NCBI GenBank assembly: GCA_900542295.1
Contig: UQNJ01000016.1
Location: 1 to 29,612 of the forward strand
Direction of reading: 5' to 3'
DNA: 29,612 nucleotides
From: an uncultured Eubacteriales bacterium
Lineage (GTDB): Bacteria; Bacillota; Clostridia; Peptostreptococcales; Anaerovoracaceae
In this document: positions 14,650 through 23,090 of the stretch, piece after piece
How the letters are laid out: every line of letters starts with the position of its first letter
How positions within the stretch are numbered: the stretch's first letter is position 1
The notes under the pieces: model-generated
The model's input: only the letters and a program-made list of their open reading frames with translations
What the model was told of the DNA's origin: nothing
Databases searched by the model: none
Translations under genes and position numbers: made by a program

Positions 14650-15546
14650 ATGAAGAAAACAAAGAAAATAATAGCACTTGGACTGATTGCCGTTATGGCA
14701 GCTGCCGCTTTGACCGGATGTTCAAAAAAAGAAGCATCGGGAGAAGGGGAATTTGACAAAGCAAGCGAAATCGGAGTAATCACTCGTGAAGATGGTTCCG
14801 GCACAAGAGGCGCTTTCGTTGAGCTCTTTGGTGTTCAGGAAGAGGAAAACGGAGAAAAAGTTGACAAAACTGTTGAAACCGCAGTTACAACAAACTCCAC
14901 ATCAGTAATGATGACTACCGTGGCAGGCGACCTTTATTCAATAGGTTACATATCACTGGGTTCTCTGAACGATACGGTAAAAGCTGTTAATATTGACGGC
15001 ACGGAAGCCACTGTTGAAAATATCAAAAACGGCTCATACAAAATTTCCCGTCCCTTCAATATTGCAACTAAAGGCGATGTAAGCGAAGCCGCTCAGGATT
15101 TCATTGATTTCATCATGAGTGCTGACGGACAGTCTGTAATCGAAGAAAACGGCTACATTGCAGCAGCAGATGACGCCGCAGCTTACGAAGGCGGCATGGA
15201 TTCCGGAAAAGTGGTAATCCACGGTTCAAGCTCAATCGCACCTGTCATGGAAAAGCTCAAAGAGGCTTATAACGAAAAAAATCCGGATGTTACTATAGAA
15301 GTACAGCAGAGCGATTCATCTTCAGGAATGACAGATACAATCGACGGAACTTGTGATATCGGAATGGCTTCCCGTGAACTCAAAGACTCTGAAAAGTCCG
15401 AAGGTCTTACTCCTACAGTTATCGCACTGGATGGTATAGCAGTAATTGTCAACAATGACAGTCCTGTTACCGACCTTACAAGCAGTCAGGTGAAGGACAT
15501 CTTCACAGGAGTTGCTGCAATATGGAGCGACATACTAAATAAGTAG
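14650..15546 (+). CDS. pstS: Phosphate-binding lipoprotein PstS, circularly permuted
   Basis: This is the extracellular phosphate receptor of the Pst ABC importer. A basic signal peptide ends in the lipobox LTGC (C24), giving a membrane-anchored lipoprotein. The order of the mature domains is reversed. Residues 41-170 are what is normally the second half: ITREDGSGTRGAF (44-56; R46, S50, G51 and T52 align with the E. coli phosphate ligands R135, S139, G140 and T141), NSTSVMMTTVAG and FIDFIMSADGQSVIEENGYI. A linker of about 18 residues rich in A, D and G follows. Residues 188-298 are the normal first half: GSSSIAPVM, SDSSSGMTD, DIGMASREL, IAVIVNNDSPV, VKDIFTG and a terminal WSDI. Both halves occur once and the mature length is ordinary, so the protein looks complete. 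AAAGGAG lies nine bases before the ATG. Confidence 0.93.
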   Translation: MKKTKKIIALGLIAVMAAAALTGCSKKEASGEGEFDKASEIGVITREDGSGTRGAFVELFGVQEEENGEKVDKTVETAVTTNSTSVMMTTVAGDLYSIGYISLGSLNDTVKAVNIDGTEATVENIKNGSYKISRPFNIATKGDVSEAAQDFIDFIMSADGQSVIEENGYIAAADDAAAYEGGMDSGKVVIHGSSSIAPVMEKLKEAYNEKNPDVTIEVQQSDSSSGMTDTIDGTCDIGMASRELKDSEKSEGLTPTVIALDGIAVIVNNDSPVTDLTSSQVKDIFTGVAAIWSDILNK

Positions 15547-15556
15547 CATGTGGTTC

Positions 15557-15590
15557 AAAGGCTGCGAGCTTTACGCAGCCTTTGTCTTGT
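15557..15590 (+). terminator. Hairpin between pstS and pstC (attenuator-like)
   Basis: AAAGGCTGCG (15557-15566) pairs perfectly with CGCAGCCTTT (15574-15583) around a 7-base loop, then TTTGTCTTGT follows. The T-run is short, so partial termination or protection of the pstS message from 3' decay is more likely than full termination. Such elements let the binding protein be made in excess of the permease subunits. Confidence 0.6.
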
Positions 15591-15602
15591 AAGGAGATTT
15601 TT

Positions 15603-16454
15603 ATGAAGAATGTAAAAGAAAATATAATGAAATCTGTATTCCTGCTGGCCGCCACCGTTTCTATAGTTGCGGTTGTTCTTATTTGTGTATTCCTGTTTGT
15701 CAGCGGAATACCTGCAATAGGAAAAATAGGTCTTGCCGAATTTCTTACCGGAACTATCTGGAGACCGCAAAATAACCTATACGGAATATTTCCTATGATA
15801 ATAGGTTCTATATATGTTACCGCAGGAGCTTTGATAATAGGTGTGCCTATCGGCATTTTTACCGCTATATTCATGGCTCATTTCTGTCCACCCCGGCTTT
15901 ACAGAATTATGAAGCCGGCTACAAATCTCATGGCGGGCATACCATCAGTCGTGTACGGTTTCTTCGGGCTTGTAATTCTTGTACCCTTCGTTCGTAACAC
16001 ATTCGGAGGAAGAGGTGTAAGCGTACTTACAGCATCAATTCTTTTAGGCCTTATGATACTGCCAACAATCATAAGCATGTCAGAAGCCGCCATAAGGGCT
16101 GTTCCGTCAAGTTACTATGAGGGTGGTCTTGCCCTTGGAGCTTCCCACGAAAGAAGTGTTTTTTCTACAGCAGTTCCCGCAGCAAAAAGTGGTATTCTTG
16201 CAGGAGTGGTTCTTGGCCTGGGCCGTGCTATAGGCGAAACAATGGCGGTAATGATGGTTGCAGGTAATCAAACCATAATACCAGCACACATCACTGACGG
16301 TGTCAGAACACTTACCACCAATATAGTAATGGAGATGGGATATGCCGCCGATCTTCACAGAGAAGCTCTTATTGCAACAGCTGTGGTGCTGTTTGTGTTC
16401 ATACTTATCATAAATCTCTCCTTTTCTTTATTAAAAAGGAGGGGTAAACAATGA
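15603..16454 (+). CDS. pstC: Phosphate ABC transporter permease PstC
   Basis: One of the two membrane subunits of the phosphate importer. I choose ATG 15603 (MKNVKENIMKSVFLL, 283 residues) because AAGGAG at 15591-15596 is six bases upstream; an in-frame TTG at 15582 lies upstream of that site. It has an N-terminal helix, about five more membrane helices, and a binding-protein-dependent transport domain with the ATPase-contact loop containing EGGLALGASHERSVFSTAVP and the following GLGRAIGETMAV. A charge-rich GGRGVS loop precedes it. It overlaps pstA by four bases (ATGA). Confidence 0.96.
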   Translation: MKNVKENIMKSVFLLAATVSIVAVVLICVFLFVSGIPAIGKIGLAEFLTGTIWRPQNNLYGIFPMIIGSIYVTAGALIIGVPIGIFTAIFMAHFCPPRLYRIMKPATNLMAGIPSVVYGFFGLVILVPFVRNTFGGRGVSVLTASILLGLMILPTIISMSEAAIRAVPSSYYEGGLALGASHERSVFSTAVPAAKSGILAGVVLGLGRAIGETMAVMMVAGNQTIIPAHITDGVRTLTTNIVMEMGYAADLHREALIATAVVLFVFILIINLSFSLLKRRGKQ

Positions 16455-17329
16455 AACAGATAAATATAATCAAATTACATGACCGTATAAACGCATACAA
16501 GAACGACCCAAAATCATTGATTCTTTTTCTTCTTGTAGTCTTATGCGCGGCAATAACTGTGCTTGCCTTATCCTTTGTAATCATATATATACTGGTAAAA
16601 GGTATTCCTTATCTCACTGTGGATTTGTTTCAATGGGAATATAACTCAGAAAATGTTTCACTGCTGCCGGCTCTCATAAATACTCTGCTTATGGCTGTGC
16701 TATCACTGTTTTTTGCGGTTCCCATAGGAATTTTCTCGGCAGTATATCTGAACGAATATGCAAAAAAAGGCAACAAGATAGTTAGCCTTGTAAGACTGAC
16801 TACTGAAACCTTGTCCGGAATACCCTCAATAGTATATGGACTTTTCGGTTCGCTGTTTTTCGTTAAATTCATGCAATTTGAACTTTCGCTTTTATCCGGA
16901 TCTCTTACTTTGAGCATAATGATACTGCCTCTGATTATGCGCTCCACAGAAGAAGCCCTATTGGCAGTACCTGTCAGCTACAGGGAAGGAAGTTTCGGTC
17001 TTGGTGCAGGAAAGCTGAGAACTGTCTTTAAAATAGTCCTGCCCTCTGCGGTGCCCGGAATTCTTTCCGGTATCATTTTAGGAATAGGCCGGATAGTAGG
17101 CGAATCTGCTGCGTTGATATTTACAGCAGGTACCGTTCCTAAAGTTGCCGAAAGCATTTTTTCATCCACAAGAACATTGGCAGTACATATGTACACTATT
17201 TCGACAGAGGGTCTTTATATAAATCAAGCATATGCTACAGCTGTGGTTCTGCTTGTTGTGGTAATAATAATCAATTGGTTTTCAAGCCTCGTCGCAAAAA
17301 AACTCGGAGGTGATAAGAATAATGGATAA
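16451..17329 (+). CDS. pstA: Phosphate ABC transporter permease PstA
   Basis: The second membrane subunit of the Pst importer, 292 residues, usual length. It has about six hydrophobic helices (the first at about 23-50), and the transport domain contains VPVSYREGSFGLGAGKLRTV, the ATPase-contact loop, then GIGRIVGESAAL, parallel to PstC. The start overlaps the pstC stop (ATGA), with AGGAGGGG a few bases upstream. Its end overlaps the chosen pstB start by eight bases, so the four transporter genes are tightly translationally coupled. Confidence 0.96.
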   Translation: MKQINIIKLHDRINAYKNDPKSLILFLLVVLCAAITVLALSFVIIYILVKGIPYLTVDLFQWEYNSENVSLLPALINTLLMAVLSLFFAVPIGIFSAVYLNEYAKKGNKIVSLVRLTTETLSGIPSIVYGLFGSLFFVKFMQFELSLLSGSLTLSIMILPLIMRSTEEALLAVPVSYREGSFGLGAGKLRTVFKIVLPSAVPGILSGIILGIGRIVGESAALIFTAGTVPKVAESIFSSTRTLAVHMYTISTEGLYINQAYATAVVLLVVVIIINWFSSLVAKKLGGDKNNG

Positions 17330-18071
17330 AATAAAAGTAGAGAAGCTAAATCTTTTTTACGGTAATTTTCAGGCACTGAAAAATATAAACCTTAATATAC
17401 AGTCCAATGAGATAACCGCTTTTATAGGCCCCTCAGGATGCGGCAAGTCAACTCTTTTGAAAAGTATAAACAGAATGAACGATCTCGTTGAAGGGTGCAG
17501 AATAACAGGCCGAATAACATTAGACGGACAGGATATATACGATGGCATGGATGTAAATCTTCTGAGAAAAAGAGTAGGTATGGTCTTTCAAAAGCCAAAT
17601 CCCTTTCCTATGAGTATATATGATAATATAGCTTTCGGCCCAAGAACACACGGAATAAAGGCTAAGGCAAAATTAGATGATATAGTTGAGCGTTCTCTTC
17701 GTGATGCGGCTATATGGGATGAAACCAAAGACAGATTAAAAAAATCAGCACTTGGAATGTCAGGAGGTCAGCAACAACGGCTCTGCATCGCACGAGCTCT
17801 TGCTGTTCAACCGGAAGTTCTTCTGATGGATGAGCCTACCAGCGCCCTTGATCCAATATCCACAGCTAAAATAGAAGACCTTGCCATCGAACTAAAAAAA
17901 CAATATACTATAGTTATAGTTACACATAATATGCAGCAAGCTGTGCGTATTTCAGATAAAACAGCCTTTTTCCTTCTTGGAGAAATGGTTGAGTTCGCTC
18001 CCACCGAGGAGATGTTCTCAATGCCAAAGGATAAGCGCACAGAGGATTACATAACAGGGAGGTTTGGATGA
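17322..18071 (+). CDS. pstB: Phosphate ABC transporter ATPase PstB
   Basis: The ATP-hydrolysing subunit that powers phosphate import. I choose ATG 17322 (MDKIKVEKLNLFYG, 249 residues) with CGGAGG at 17305-17310; a GTG at 17310 overlaps that Shine-Dalgarno sequence. It carries Walker A GPSGCGKST, the Q-loop region MVFQKPNPFPMSIYDN typical of PstB, the signature LGMSGGQQQRLCIARAL, Walker B VLLMDEPTSALDP and the switch histidine in THNMQQA. All catalytic motifs are intact. Confidence 0.98.
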   Translation: MDKIKVEKLNLFYGNFQALKNINLNIQSNEITAFIGPSGCGKSTLLKSINRMNDLVEGCRITGRITLDGQDIYDGMDVNLLRKRVGMVFQKPNPFPMSIYDNIAFGPRTHGIKAKAKLDDIVERSLRDAAIWDETKDRLKKSALGMSGGQQQRLCIARALAVQPEVLLMDEPTSALDPISTAKIEDLAIELKKQYTIVIVTHNMQQAVRISDKTAFFLLGEMVEFAPTEEMFSMPKDKRTEDYITGRFG

Positions 18072-18072
18072 T

Positions 18073-18717
18073 ATGCGTTTAAAATTCGACGAACAACTTG
18101 AGCTCTTAAACGAAGAGCTGATTACTATGGGTTCCCTATGTGAAGATGCCATAGCTACATCCTCTGAGGCTCTTGCTGAAGGAGATTCTGATCTTGCAAG
18201 AGGCGTTGCCGCTCTTTCTGAACGAATAAATCAAAAGGAACATGATATACAGAATCTATGCCTCAAACTACTTCTCCAGCAACAACCTGTCGCAAAAGAT
18301 CTAAGAACAATTTCTTCCGCCCTCAAGATGATAACCGATATGGAAAGAATCGGTGATCAATCTGCGGATATAGCAGAAATAATAACTACAGCGCACATAT
18401 CTGCTCCTTCGGACAATCTAAATATAGATAGCATGGCTGAAGCCTCCATCAAAATGGTTACAGAAAGCATAGATGCGTTTGTCAAAAAAGATACGGATAT
18501 TGCAAAATCTGTAATTGATTACGATGATGTAGTAGATGAATATTTCGATAATATAAAATCCATGCTCATTGAAGAGCTCAGCAATACTGCCACCGGCGGA
18601 GAATATGCCCTCGACCTGCTTATGATTGCAAAATACTATGAAAGAATTGCAGACCACGCAGTAAACATCGCAAATTGGGTTCTGTTTTCAATAACAGGCC
18701 ACAGAGAAGGAGTATGA
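18073..18717 (+). CDS. phoU: Phosphate signalling protein PhoU
   Basis: PhoU links the Pst transporter to the PhoR kinase and restrains phosphate uptake and signalling when phosphate is plentiful. I choose ATG 18073 (MRLKFDEQLELLNEEL, 214 residues), one base after the pstB stop, with AGGGAGGT about ten bases upstream; a TTG at 18064 directly abuts that site. Two PhoU three-helix repeats are visible, each with the metal-binding type motif (DLRTISSALKMITDMERIGDQSADIAE and LMIAKYYERIADHAVNIANW regions; the first written here only as a position guide, about residues 76-102). It is followed four bases later by the response regulator gene. Confidence 0.96.
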   Translation: MRLKFDEQLELLNEELITMGSLCEDAIATSSEALAEGDSDLARGVAALSERINQKEHDIQNLCLKLLLQQQPVAKDLRTISSALKMITDMERIGDQSADIAEIITTAHISAPSDNLNIDSMAEASIKMVTESIDAFVKKDTDIAKSVIDYDDVVDEYFDNIKSMLIEELSNTATGGEYALDLLMIAKYYERIADHAVNIANWVLFSITGHREGV

Positions 18718-18721
18718 TAAA

Positions 18722-19396
18722 ATGATTTTTTGTGTTGAAGATGACAGCAGCATACGAGATTTAATGATTTACACCCTCAATACCGCAGGCTTTGAGGCAG
18801 AAGGCTTTGCTGAGGGAGAATCTCTGTTTGCGGCTTTGGAAACAAAAAAGCCGGAACTGATAATGTTAGATATTATGCTTCCCGGCGAAGATGGTATAAC
18901 TATATTAAAAAAACTCAGAGCTCAATCTCGTAATTCAGATATCCCCGTTATAATGGCTACCGCCAAAGGCACGGAATACGACAAGGTCATAGGTCTTGAT
19001 CTGGGCGCCGACGATTACCTCACAAAGCCTTTCGGCATGATGGAAATGATTTCCCGGATAAAAGCTGTTTTGAGACGTTATACTCCTCATCAGGAGGCAA
19101 AATTGTTATGCATCGGTCAGCTTGCCTTAGATATGACACAGCACATAGTAACTTCCTGCGGAAAAAGAGTACAGCTCACCTTAAAAGAATATGAACTTCT
19201 CAGGCTTTTTATGGAAAATCCGGGAAGGGCATATACAAGAGACCAGCTATTATCTCAAATATGGGGTTCTGATTATATAGGTGAAACAAGAACTATAGAT
19301 GTGCACATAGGTACACTTAGAACCAAACTTGGAGATTGCGGTGATTATATAGAAACTGTACGAGGAGTAGGTTACAGAATGGAGGAAAAAGCATGA
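18722..19396 (+). CDS. phoP: PhoB/PhoP-type response regulator
   Basis: A DNA-binding response regulator of the OmpR/PhoB class, 224 residues. The receiver domain has the acidic pocket (E6, D7, D8), phospho-acceptor D50 in MLDIMLPGEDG, T80 and K102 in LTKPF. The winged-helix effector domain covers about 125-222 and ends in the typical TIDVHIGTLRTKLGD and VRGVGYRME. It overlaps the kinase gene by four bases (ATGA). Its place between phoU and phoR makes phosphate starvation control very likely. It is named by context, since PhoB, PhoP and their relatives cannot be separated by motif alone. Confidence 0.92.
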   Translation: MIFCVEDDSSIRDLMIYTLNTAGFEAEGFAEGESLFAALETKKPELIMLDIMLPGEDGITILKKLRAQSRNSDIPVIMATAKGTEYDKVIGLDLGADDYLTKPFGMMEMISRIKAVLRRYTPHQEAKLLCIGQLALDMTQHIVTSCGKRVQLTLKEYELLRLFMENPGRAYTRDQLLSQIWGSDYIGETRTIDVHIGTLRTKLGDCGDYIETVRGVGYRMEEKA

Positions 19397-21048
19397 CAAA
19401 AAAAATCTTTCGTTCCATATGCATCGTTGCCCTTACAGTATTTATATCGTCACTGTTCCTCATTCTAAGCTTCCTCTACGGGTATTTCAATGAAGTACAG
19501 CACGACCAGCTGAAGATTCAAACTGATCTTGCAGCACGAGGTGTTGATAACGAGGGGATTTCATACTTTGACGGCTTAAACACAAACAAATACAGAATCA
19601 CTTTAGTAGGAGAAGACGGTTCCGTATTGTATGACAGCAAAAGCGACAGCAGTTCTATGGAAAACCATTTGGAAAGAGAGGAAGTTCAGGAGGCTATCAG
19701 GTCAGGATATGGAGAAAGCGAACGGTTTTCTTCAACATTGCTTGAAAAATCGCTTTATTCGGCAGAGCGTCTCAGAGATGGAAGCATATTAAGACTTTCC
19801 ATGATTCAAAACAGTGTGCTCACATTGTTCTTGGGTATGCTTCAGCCCATATGCGTTATAATTGTCGTAGCCCTCGCTTTATCACTTCTGCTGGCATCAA
19901 GACTATCAAAAAAAATCGTACAGCCTCTAAATTGTCTTGACTTAGACAATCCATTAAACAACGAGGGGTATGACGAGCTTTCACCGCTTCTCATAAAACT
20001 GCACAGCCAGCAAACCCAACTAAAACGACAGTCAAATGAGCTGAAAAAGCGTCAGGATGAATTTAACGCAATAACAGACTGTATGAACGAAGGGTTAATG
20101 CTTTTGAATACAAAAGGCACTATTCTCAGTATCAACCATGCAGCAGTGTCATTACTTTCAGCAGACAATTTTTGTATAGGTAAAAATATCCTTACAGTAA
20201 ACAGAAGTCTTGCATTACAGCAGGTTTTGTCAGAAGCAATCGGAGGAAATCAGGCTGAAAAAGTAATAAATATTCATGATTCATATTATCAGGTGAATGC
20301 CACTCCTGTAATGTCCGACAGCGCTGTTTCAGGTGTTGCCCTTCTTATCTTCGATGTTACCGAAAAAGAAAATTCTGAACTTATGAGACGCGAGTTCACT
20401 GCCAATGTTTCTCATGAGCTGAGGACTCCTCTTCATTCTATATCAGGATATGCCGAACTGCTAAAAAACGGTATGGTAAAAAGCGACGATGTTACTACGG
20501 TTGCCGGAAAGATATATGATGAAGCTCAACGCATGGTTCTTCTGGTAGAAGATATAATTAAACTTTCCCATCTTGACGAGGGTGCGGAAGATATGAAAAA
20601 AGAAGATACCGACCTTTATGATATAGTAAATTCAGCAATAGACCGTCTTTCCGACGAAGCAAAGAATTCAGGCGTTACTGTATACTTTAAAGGCAGTCAT
20701 GCAATAATAAACGGCGTTCCTCAGCTTTTAAACAGTATAGTATATAATCTTTGCGACAATGGTATCAAGTACAATCGAAAAGGAGGAACACTTTCTGTGG
20801 AATTGTCTGAAGAGGCCTCTGAAATCGTACTTAAAGTAAGCGATACAGGAATCGGAATACCTCCCGAGCACCATGCACGGATCTTTGAAAGGTTTTACCG
20901 TGTAGATAAAAGCCACTCCAAAGAAGTAGGCGGTACCGGTCTTGGACTTTCAATAGTAAAGCATGCGGCAAAAATACATAATGCCAAGATTCAGGTTGAA
21001 AGTGTTCCTTCCCGTGGGACTTCAATAACTGTAAGATTTCCCAGGTAA
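19393..21048 (+). CDS. phoR: PhoR-type sensor histidine kinase
   Basis: The membrane sensor kinase paired with the upstream regulator, 551 residues. Membrane helices at about 11-33 and 148-169 enclose an extracytoplasmic domain of about 115 residues. A linker and a PAS domain (about 222-325) follow, then the HisKA domain with H341 in VSHELRTPLHSISGYAELL, and the ATPase domain with N-box NLCDNGIKYN (452-461), G1 DTGIGIP (484-490), F-box FERFYRV and G2 GGTGLGLS (513-520). All catalytic residues are present. In PhoR kinases the PAS and linker are the region thought to receive the PhoU-Pst signal. The gene ends the phosphate operon. Confidence 0.93.
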   Translation: MTKKIFRSICIVALTVFISSLFLILSFLYGYFNEVQHDQLKIQTDLAARGVDNEGISYFDGLNTNKYRITLVGEDGSVLYDSKSDSSSMENHLEREEVQEAIRSGYGESERFSSTLLEKSLYSAERLRDGSILRLSMIQNSVLTLFLGMLQPICVIIVVALALSLLLASRLSKKIVQPLNCLDLDNPLNNEGYDELSPLLIKLHSQQTQLKRQSNELKKRQDEFNAITDCMNEGLMLLNTKGTILSINHAAVSLLSADNFCIGKNILTVNRSLALQQVLSEAIGGNQAEKVINIHDSYYQVNATPVMSDSAVSGVALLIFDVTEKENSELMRREFTANVSHELRTPLHSISGYAELLKNGMVKSDDVTTVAGKIYDEAQRMVLLVEDIIKLSHLDEGAEDMKKEDTDLYDIVNSAIDRLSDEAKNSGVTVYFKGSHAIINGVPQLLNSIVYNLCDNGIKYNRKGGTLSVELSEEASEIVLKVSDTGIGIPPEHHARIFERFYRVDKSHSKEVGGTGLGLSIVKHAAKIHNAKIQVESVPSRGTSITVRFPR

Positions 21049-21103
21049 TCACCTTTTTACATCCGATATCGGTAACACTCCCTCAAATATTTCTTAAAAC
21101 TAT

Positions 21104-21138
21104 AAACGCCGGATAGAAGTTACCCGGCGTTTGTTTGT
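21104..21138. terminator. Bidirectional terminator between phoR and the cotransporter gene
   Basis: AAACGCCGG (21104-21112) pairs with CCGGCGTTT (21124-21132) around an 11-base loop and is followed by GTTTGT on the plus strand and by a T-rich stretch on the minus strand. It can serve both the pst-pho operon and the convergent cotransporter gene. Confidence 0.8.
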
Positions 21139-21149
21139 ATCTGTTCATC

Positions 21150-22892
21150 TTATTTTGAAAGAGCATATTTTACAGCATATCTTTCAAATTCATCTTTAAA
21201 ATTCTGATTATATCTCTTAGTATCACGCATTGACTCATGAATATTCATATCTGCGGTTTCAAGTATACAGCCTGCAATATTGGAACAATGGTCTGCACAC
21301 CTTTCCAGATTAGTAAGCAAATCCGACCATACAAAGCCTGCATCTATAGAACACTCTCTCTGCTGAAGACGAAGAATGTGCCTTGTTCTCATCTGCTCTT
21401 TAAGGCCGTCTATAACTTCTTCAAGCGGCTCAACCGTTTCAGCTGCTTTTAAATCATTATCAAGGAAAGCCTTAAGTGCCAAATCCATTATCTCATTTAC
21501 AGCCCCTGTAAGAATCGAAAGCTCTCTCATGGCTGATTCGGTAAACTCAAGCTCCTTGGAATGAAGTTCTTCCGCTGACTCAATTACATTTACTGCATGA
21601 TCAGAGATACGCTCAAAGTCTCCTATCATCTTGAGCAGCTTGGCAGCTTCTGTGCTGTCAGCCTCGCTTATCTGACTGCTGCTGAGTTTCACAAGATATG
21701 TGCCCAATATATCTTCATAATGGTCACTCTTGTCTTCCTTTTCTTTAACCAGCTTATTCAGCTCCGGAGTATATTTTTCCAAGGCATTCATACTATCCTT
21801 GAGTGCACTTACGGAAAGCTCCGCCATCTCAGAAGCAACTACATGACAGCTTTCCAGGGCAAGAGGCGGTGTAGCAAGAAGTCTCTCGTCAAGTTCCACT
21901 TCCTCATCTTTTTTCTTATCGTCACGAACAACTCTGTTTGCCACTTTTTCCAGAACACCTGACATAGGAAGCAATACTGCCGTGCATAACACATTAAATG
22001 CGGAGTGAGCTACCGCTATTCCAACGAGGGAAGCCGGCGCATCCAGGAATACCGGACTGAATATTGCCTTAATTATGCAGTAGATAATTAGTCCCACCGC
22101 AGTACCTATGATATTAAATGCAAGGTGAACTATCGCTGCACGCTTTGCGTTTTTGTTTGCGCCTACACACGAAAGCATTGCTGTAACACATGTTCCTATG
22201 TTCTGACCCATTATTATAGGAATTGCAGCCCCATAAGATACCTGTCCTGTTACTGCAAGAGCTTGCAGAATACCTACCGATGCGGAGCTGGACTGAATTA
22301 TTGCAGTCAGGATTGTTCCTACAACCACTCCCAGTATTGGGTTTTTAAACATTATGAACATATTTTTAAAAGATTCCACTTCGCTTAATCCCGAAACCGC
22401 AGCAGACATTGTGTCCATTCCGAACATCAGCGTAGCAAAACCCAACAGTATCATACCTGTGTCTTTTTTCTTGCTGTCATTGAGGAACATATAAAAGATT
22501 ATTCCTATCAGTGCCAGAACCGGCGTAAATGATGTCGGTTTCAAAAGCTGTACGAATATATTGCCGCTTTCTATTCCACTCAAGCTCAAAAGCCATGCTG
22601 TCACGGTAGTTCCTACATTTGCGCCCATTATAACATTTATTGCCTGTTTTAGGTTCATCAGTCCTGAATTTACAAAGCCGACTACCATTACCGTAGTTGC
22701 AGATGAACTCTGTATTATTCCCGTAACGACAAGTCCTGTAAAAAAGCCTTTCATCTTGCTTGTCGTAAGCTTTCCAAGAAGAGTTCTCAGTGTTCCTCCT
22801 GCACGGCGTTCAAGAGCTTGTCCCATCACATTCATTCCGAACAGAAAAAGGCACAATCCACCTATTAGAGACAAAAGATCAAAAATGTCCAT
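21150..22892 (-). CDS. Na+/phosphate cotransporter with PhoU-like C-terminal domain
   Basis: A sodium-coupled phosphate transporter of the NptA/YjbB (PF02690) type, 580 residues. Two inverted-topology repeats each carry the substrate motif: QSSSATT (61-67) and QSSSASV (200-206), with GANVGTTVTAW and GQNIGTCVTAM after them. The C-terminal 230 residues (from about 350) are a helical PhoU-like domain with LLKMIGDFERISDHAVNVIE. The ATG is preceded by AAAGGA. A promoter with PhoP-box-like repeats precedes it, and it converges on phoR. Members can work as importers or as exporters of excess phosphate, and the sequence does not decide which. As a second PhoU-type module beside phoU it ties this gene to the same circuit. 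Confidence 0.93.
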   Translation of the reverse strand: MDIFDLLSLIGGLCLFLFGMNVMGQALERRAGGTLRTLLGKLTTSKMKGFFTGLVVTGIIQSSSATTVMVVGFVNSGLMNLKQAINVIMGANVGTTVTAWLLSLSGIESGNIFVQLLKPTSFTPVLALIGIIFYMFLNDSKKKDTGMILLGFATLMFGMDTMSAAVSGLSEVESFKNMFIMFKNPILGVVVGTILTAIIQSSSASVGILQALAVTGQVSYGAAIPIIMGQNIGTCVTAMLSCVGANKNAKRAAIVHLAFNIIGTAVGLIIYCIIKAIFSPVFLDAPASLVGIAVAHSAFNVLCTAVLLPMSGVLEKVANRVVRDDKKKDEEVELDERLLATPPLALESCHVVASEMAELSVSALKDSMNALEKYTPELNKLVKEKEDKSDHYEDILGTYLVKLSSSQISEADSTEAAKLLKMIGDFERISDHAVNVIESAEELHSKELEFTESAMRELSILTGAVNEIMDLALKAFLDNDLKAAETVEPLEEVIDGLKEQMRTRHILRLQQRECSIDAGFVWSDLLTNLERCADHCSNIAGCILETADMNIHESMRDTKRYNQNFKDEFERYAVKYALSK

Positions 22893-22979
22893 AAACCAGT
22901 TCCTTTCAACAAATCATTTTACTTTATTAAATATTATCTTTCAAATCCTTAAATACTTTATCAAATTTACATCAAATTT

Positions 22980-23009
22980 ATTATATGATAATTGTAAAAT
23001 CTTTGTAAA
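22980..23009 (-). promoter_or_regulatory. Candidate PhoP-controlled promoter of the cotransporter gene
   Basis: On the minus strand two TTTACA repeats (complements of 23004-23009 and 22993-22998) lie 11 bases apart, the same motif and spacing as before pstS. A perfect TATAAT (complement of 22980-22985) follows, and the upstream repeat overlaps the expected -35 position (TTACAA), which is the arrangement expected for PhoP activation. Just downstream another 11-base-period direct repeat, TCAAATTTA (22961-22969 and 22972-22980, read on the plus strand), is present. Confidence 0.65.
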
Positions 23010-23063
23010 GTACAGCAAATTCCTTAAATTGAAACGGTTTTTTAACATTCACTGCTGCATACG

Positions 23064-23090
23064 AAAAAACCGCCCATAAAAATGGGCGGC
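23064..23090 (-). terminator. Intrinsic terminator of the rplL operon
   Basis: On the minus strand CCGCCCAT pairs with ATGGGCGG around a 4-base loop, followed by six T residues (complement of 23064-23069). It lies 26 bases after the rplL stop codon and closes the ribosomal operon that in most bacteria would read on into rpoB. Confidence 0.9.

Noticed and set aside
14650..15546. PstS as two broken half-genes or a frameshifted pseudogene
   Set aside because: There is one uninterrupted frame with signal peptide, lipobox and stop; both halves are complete and occur once, so permutation explains it better than decay.
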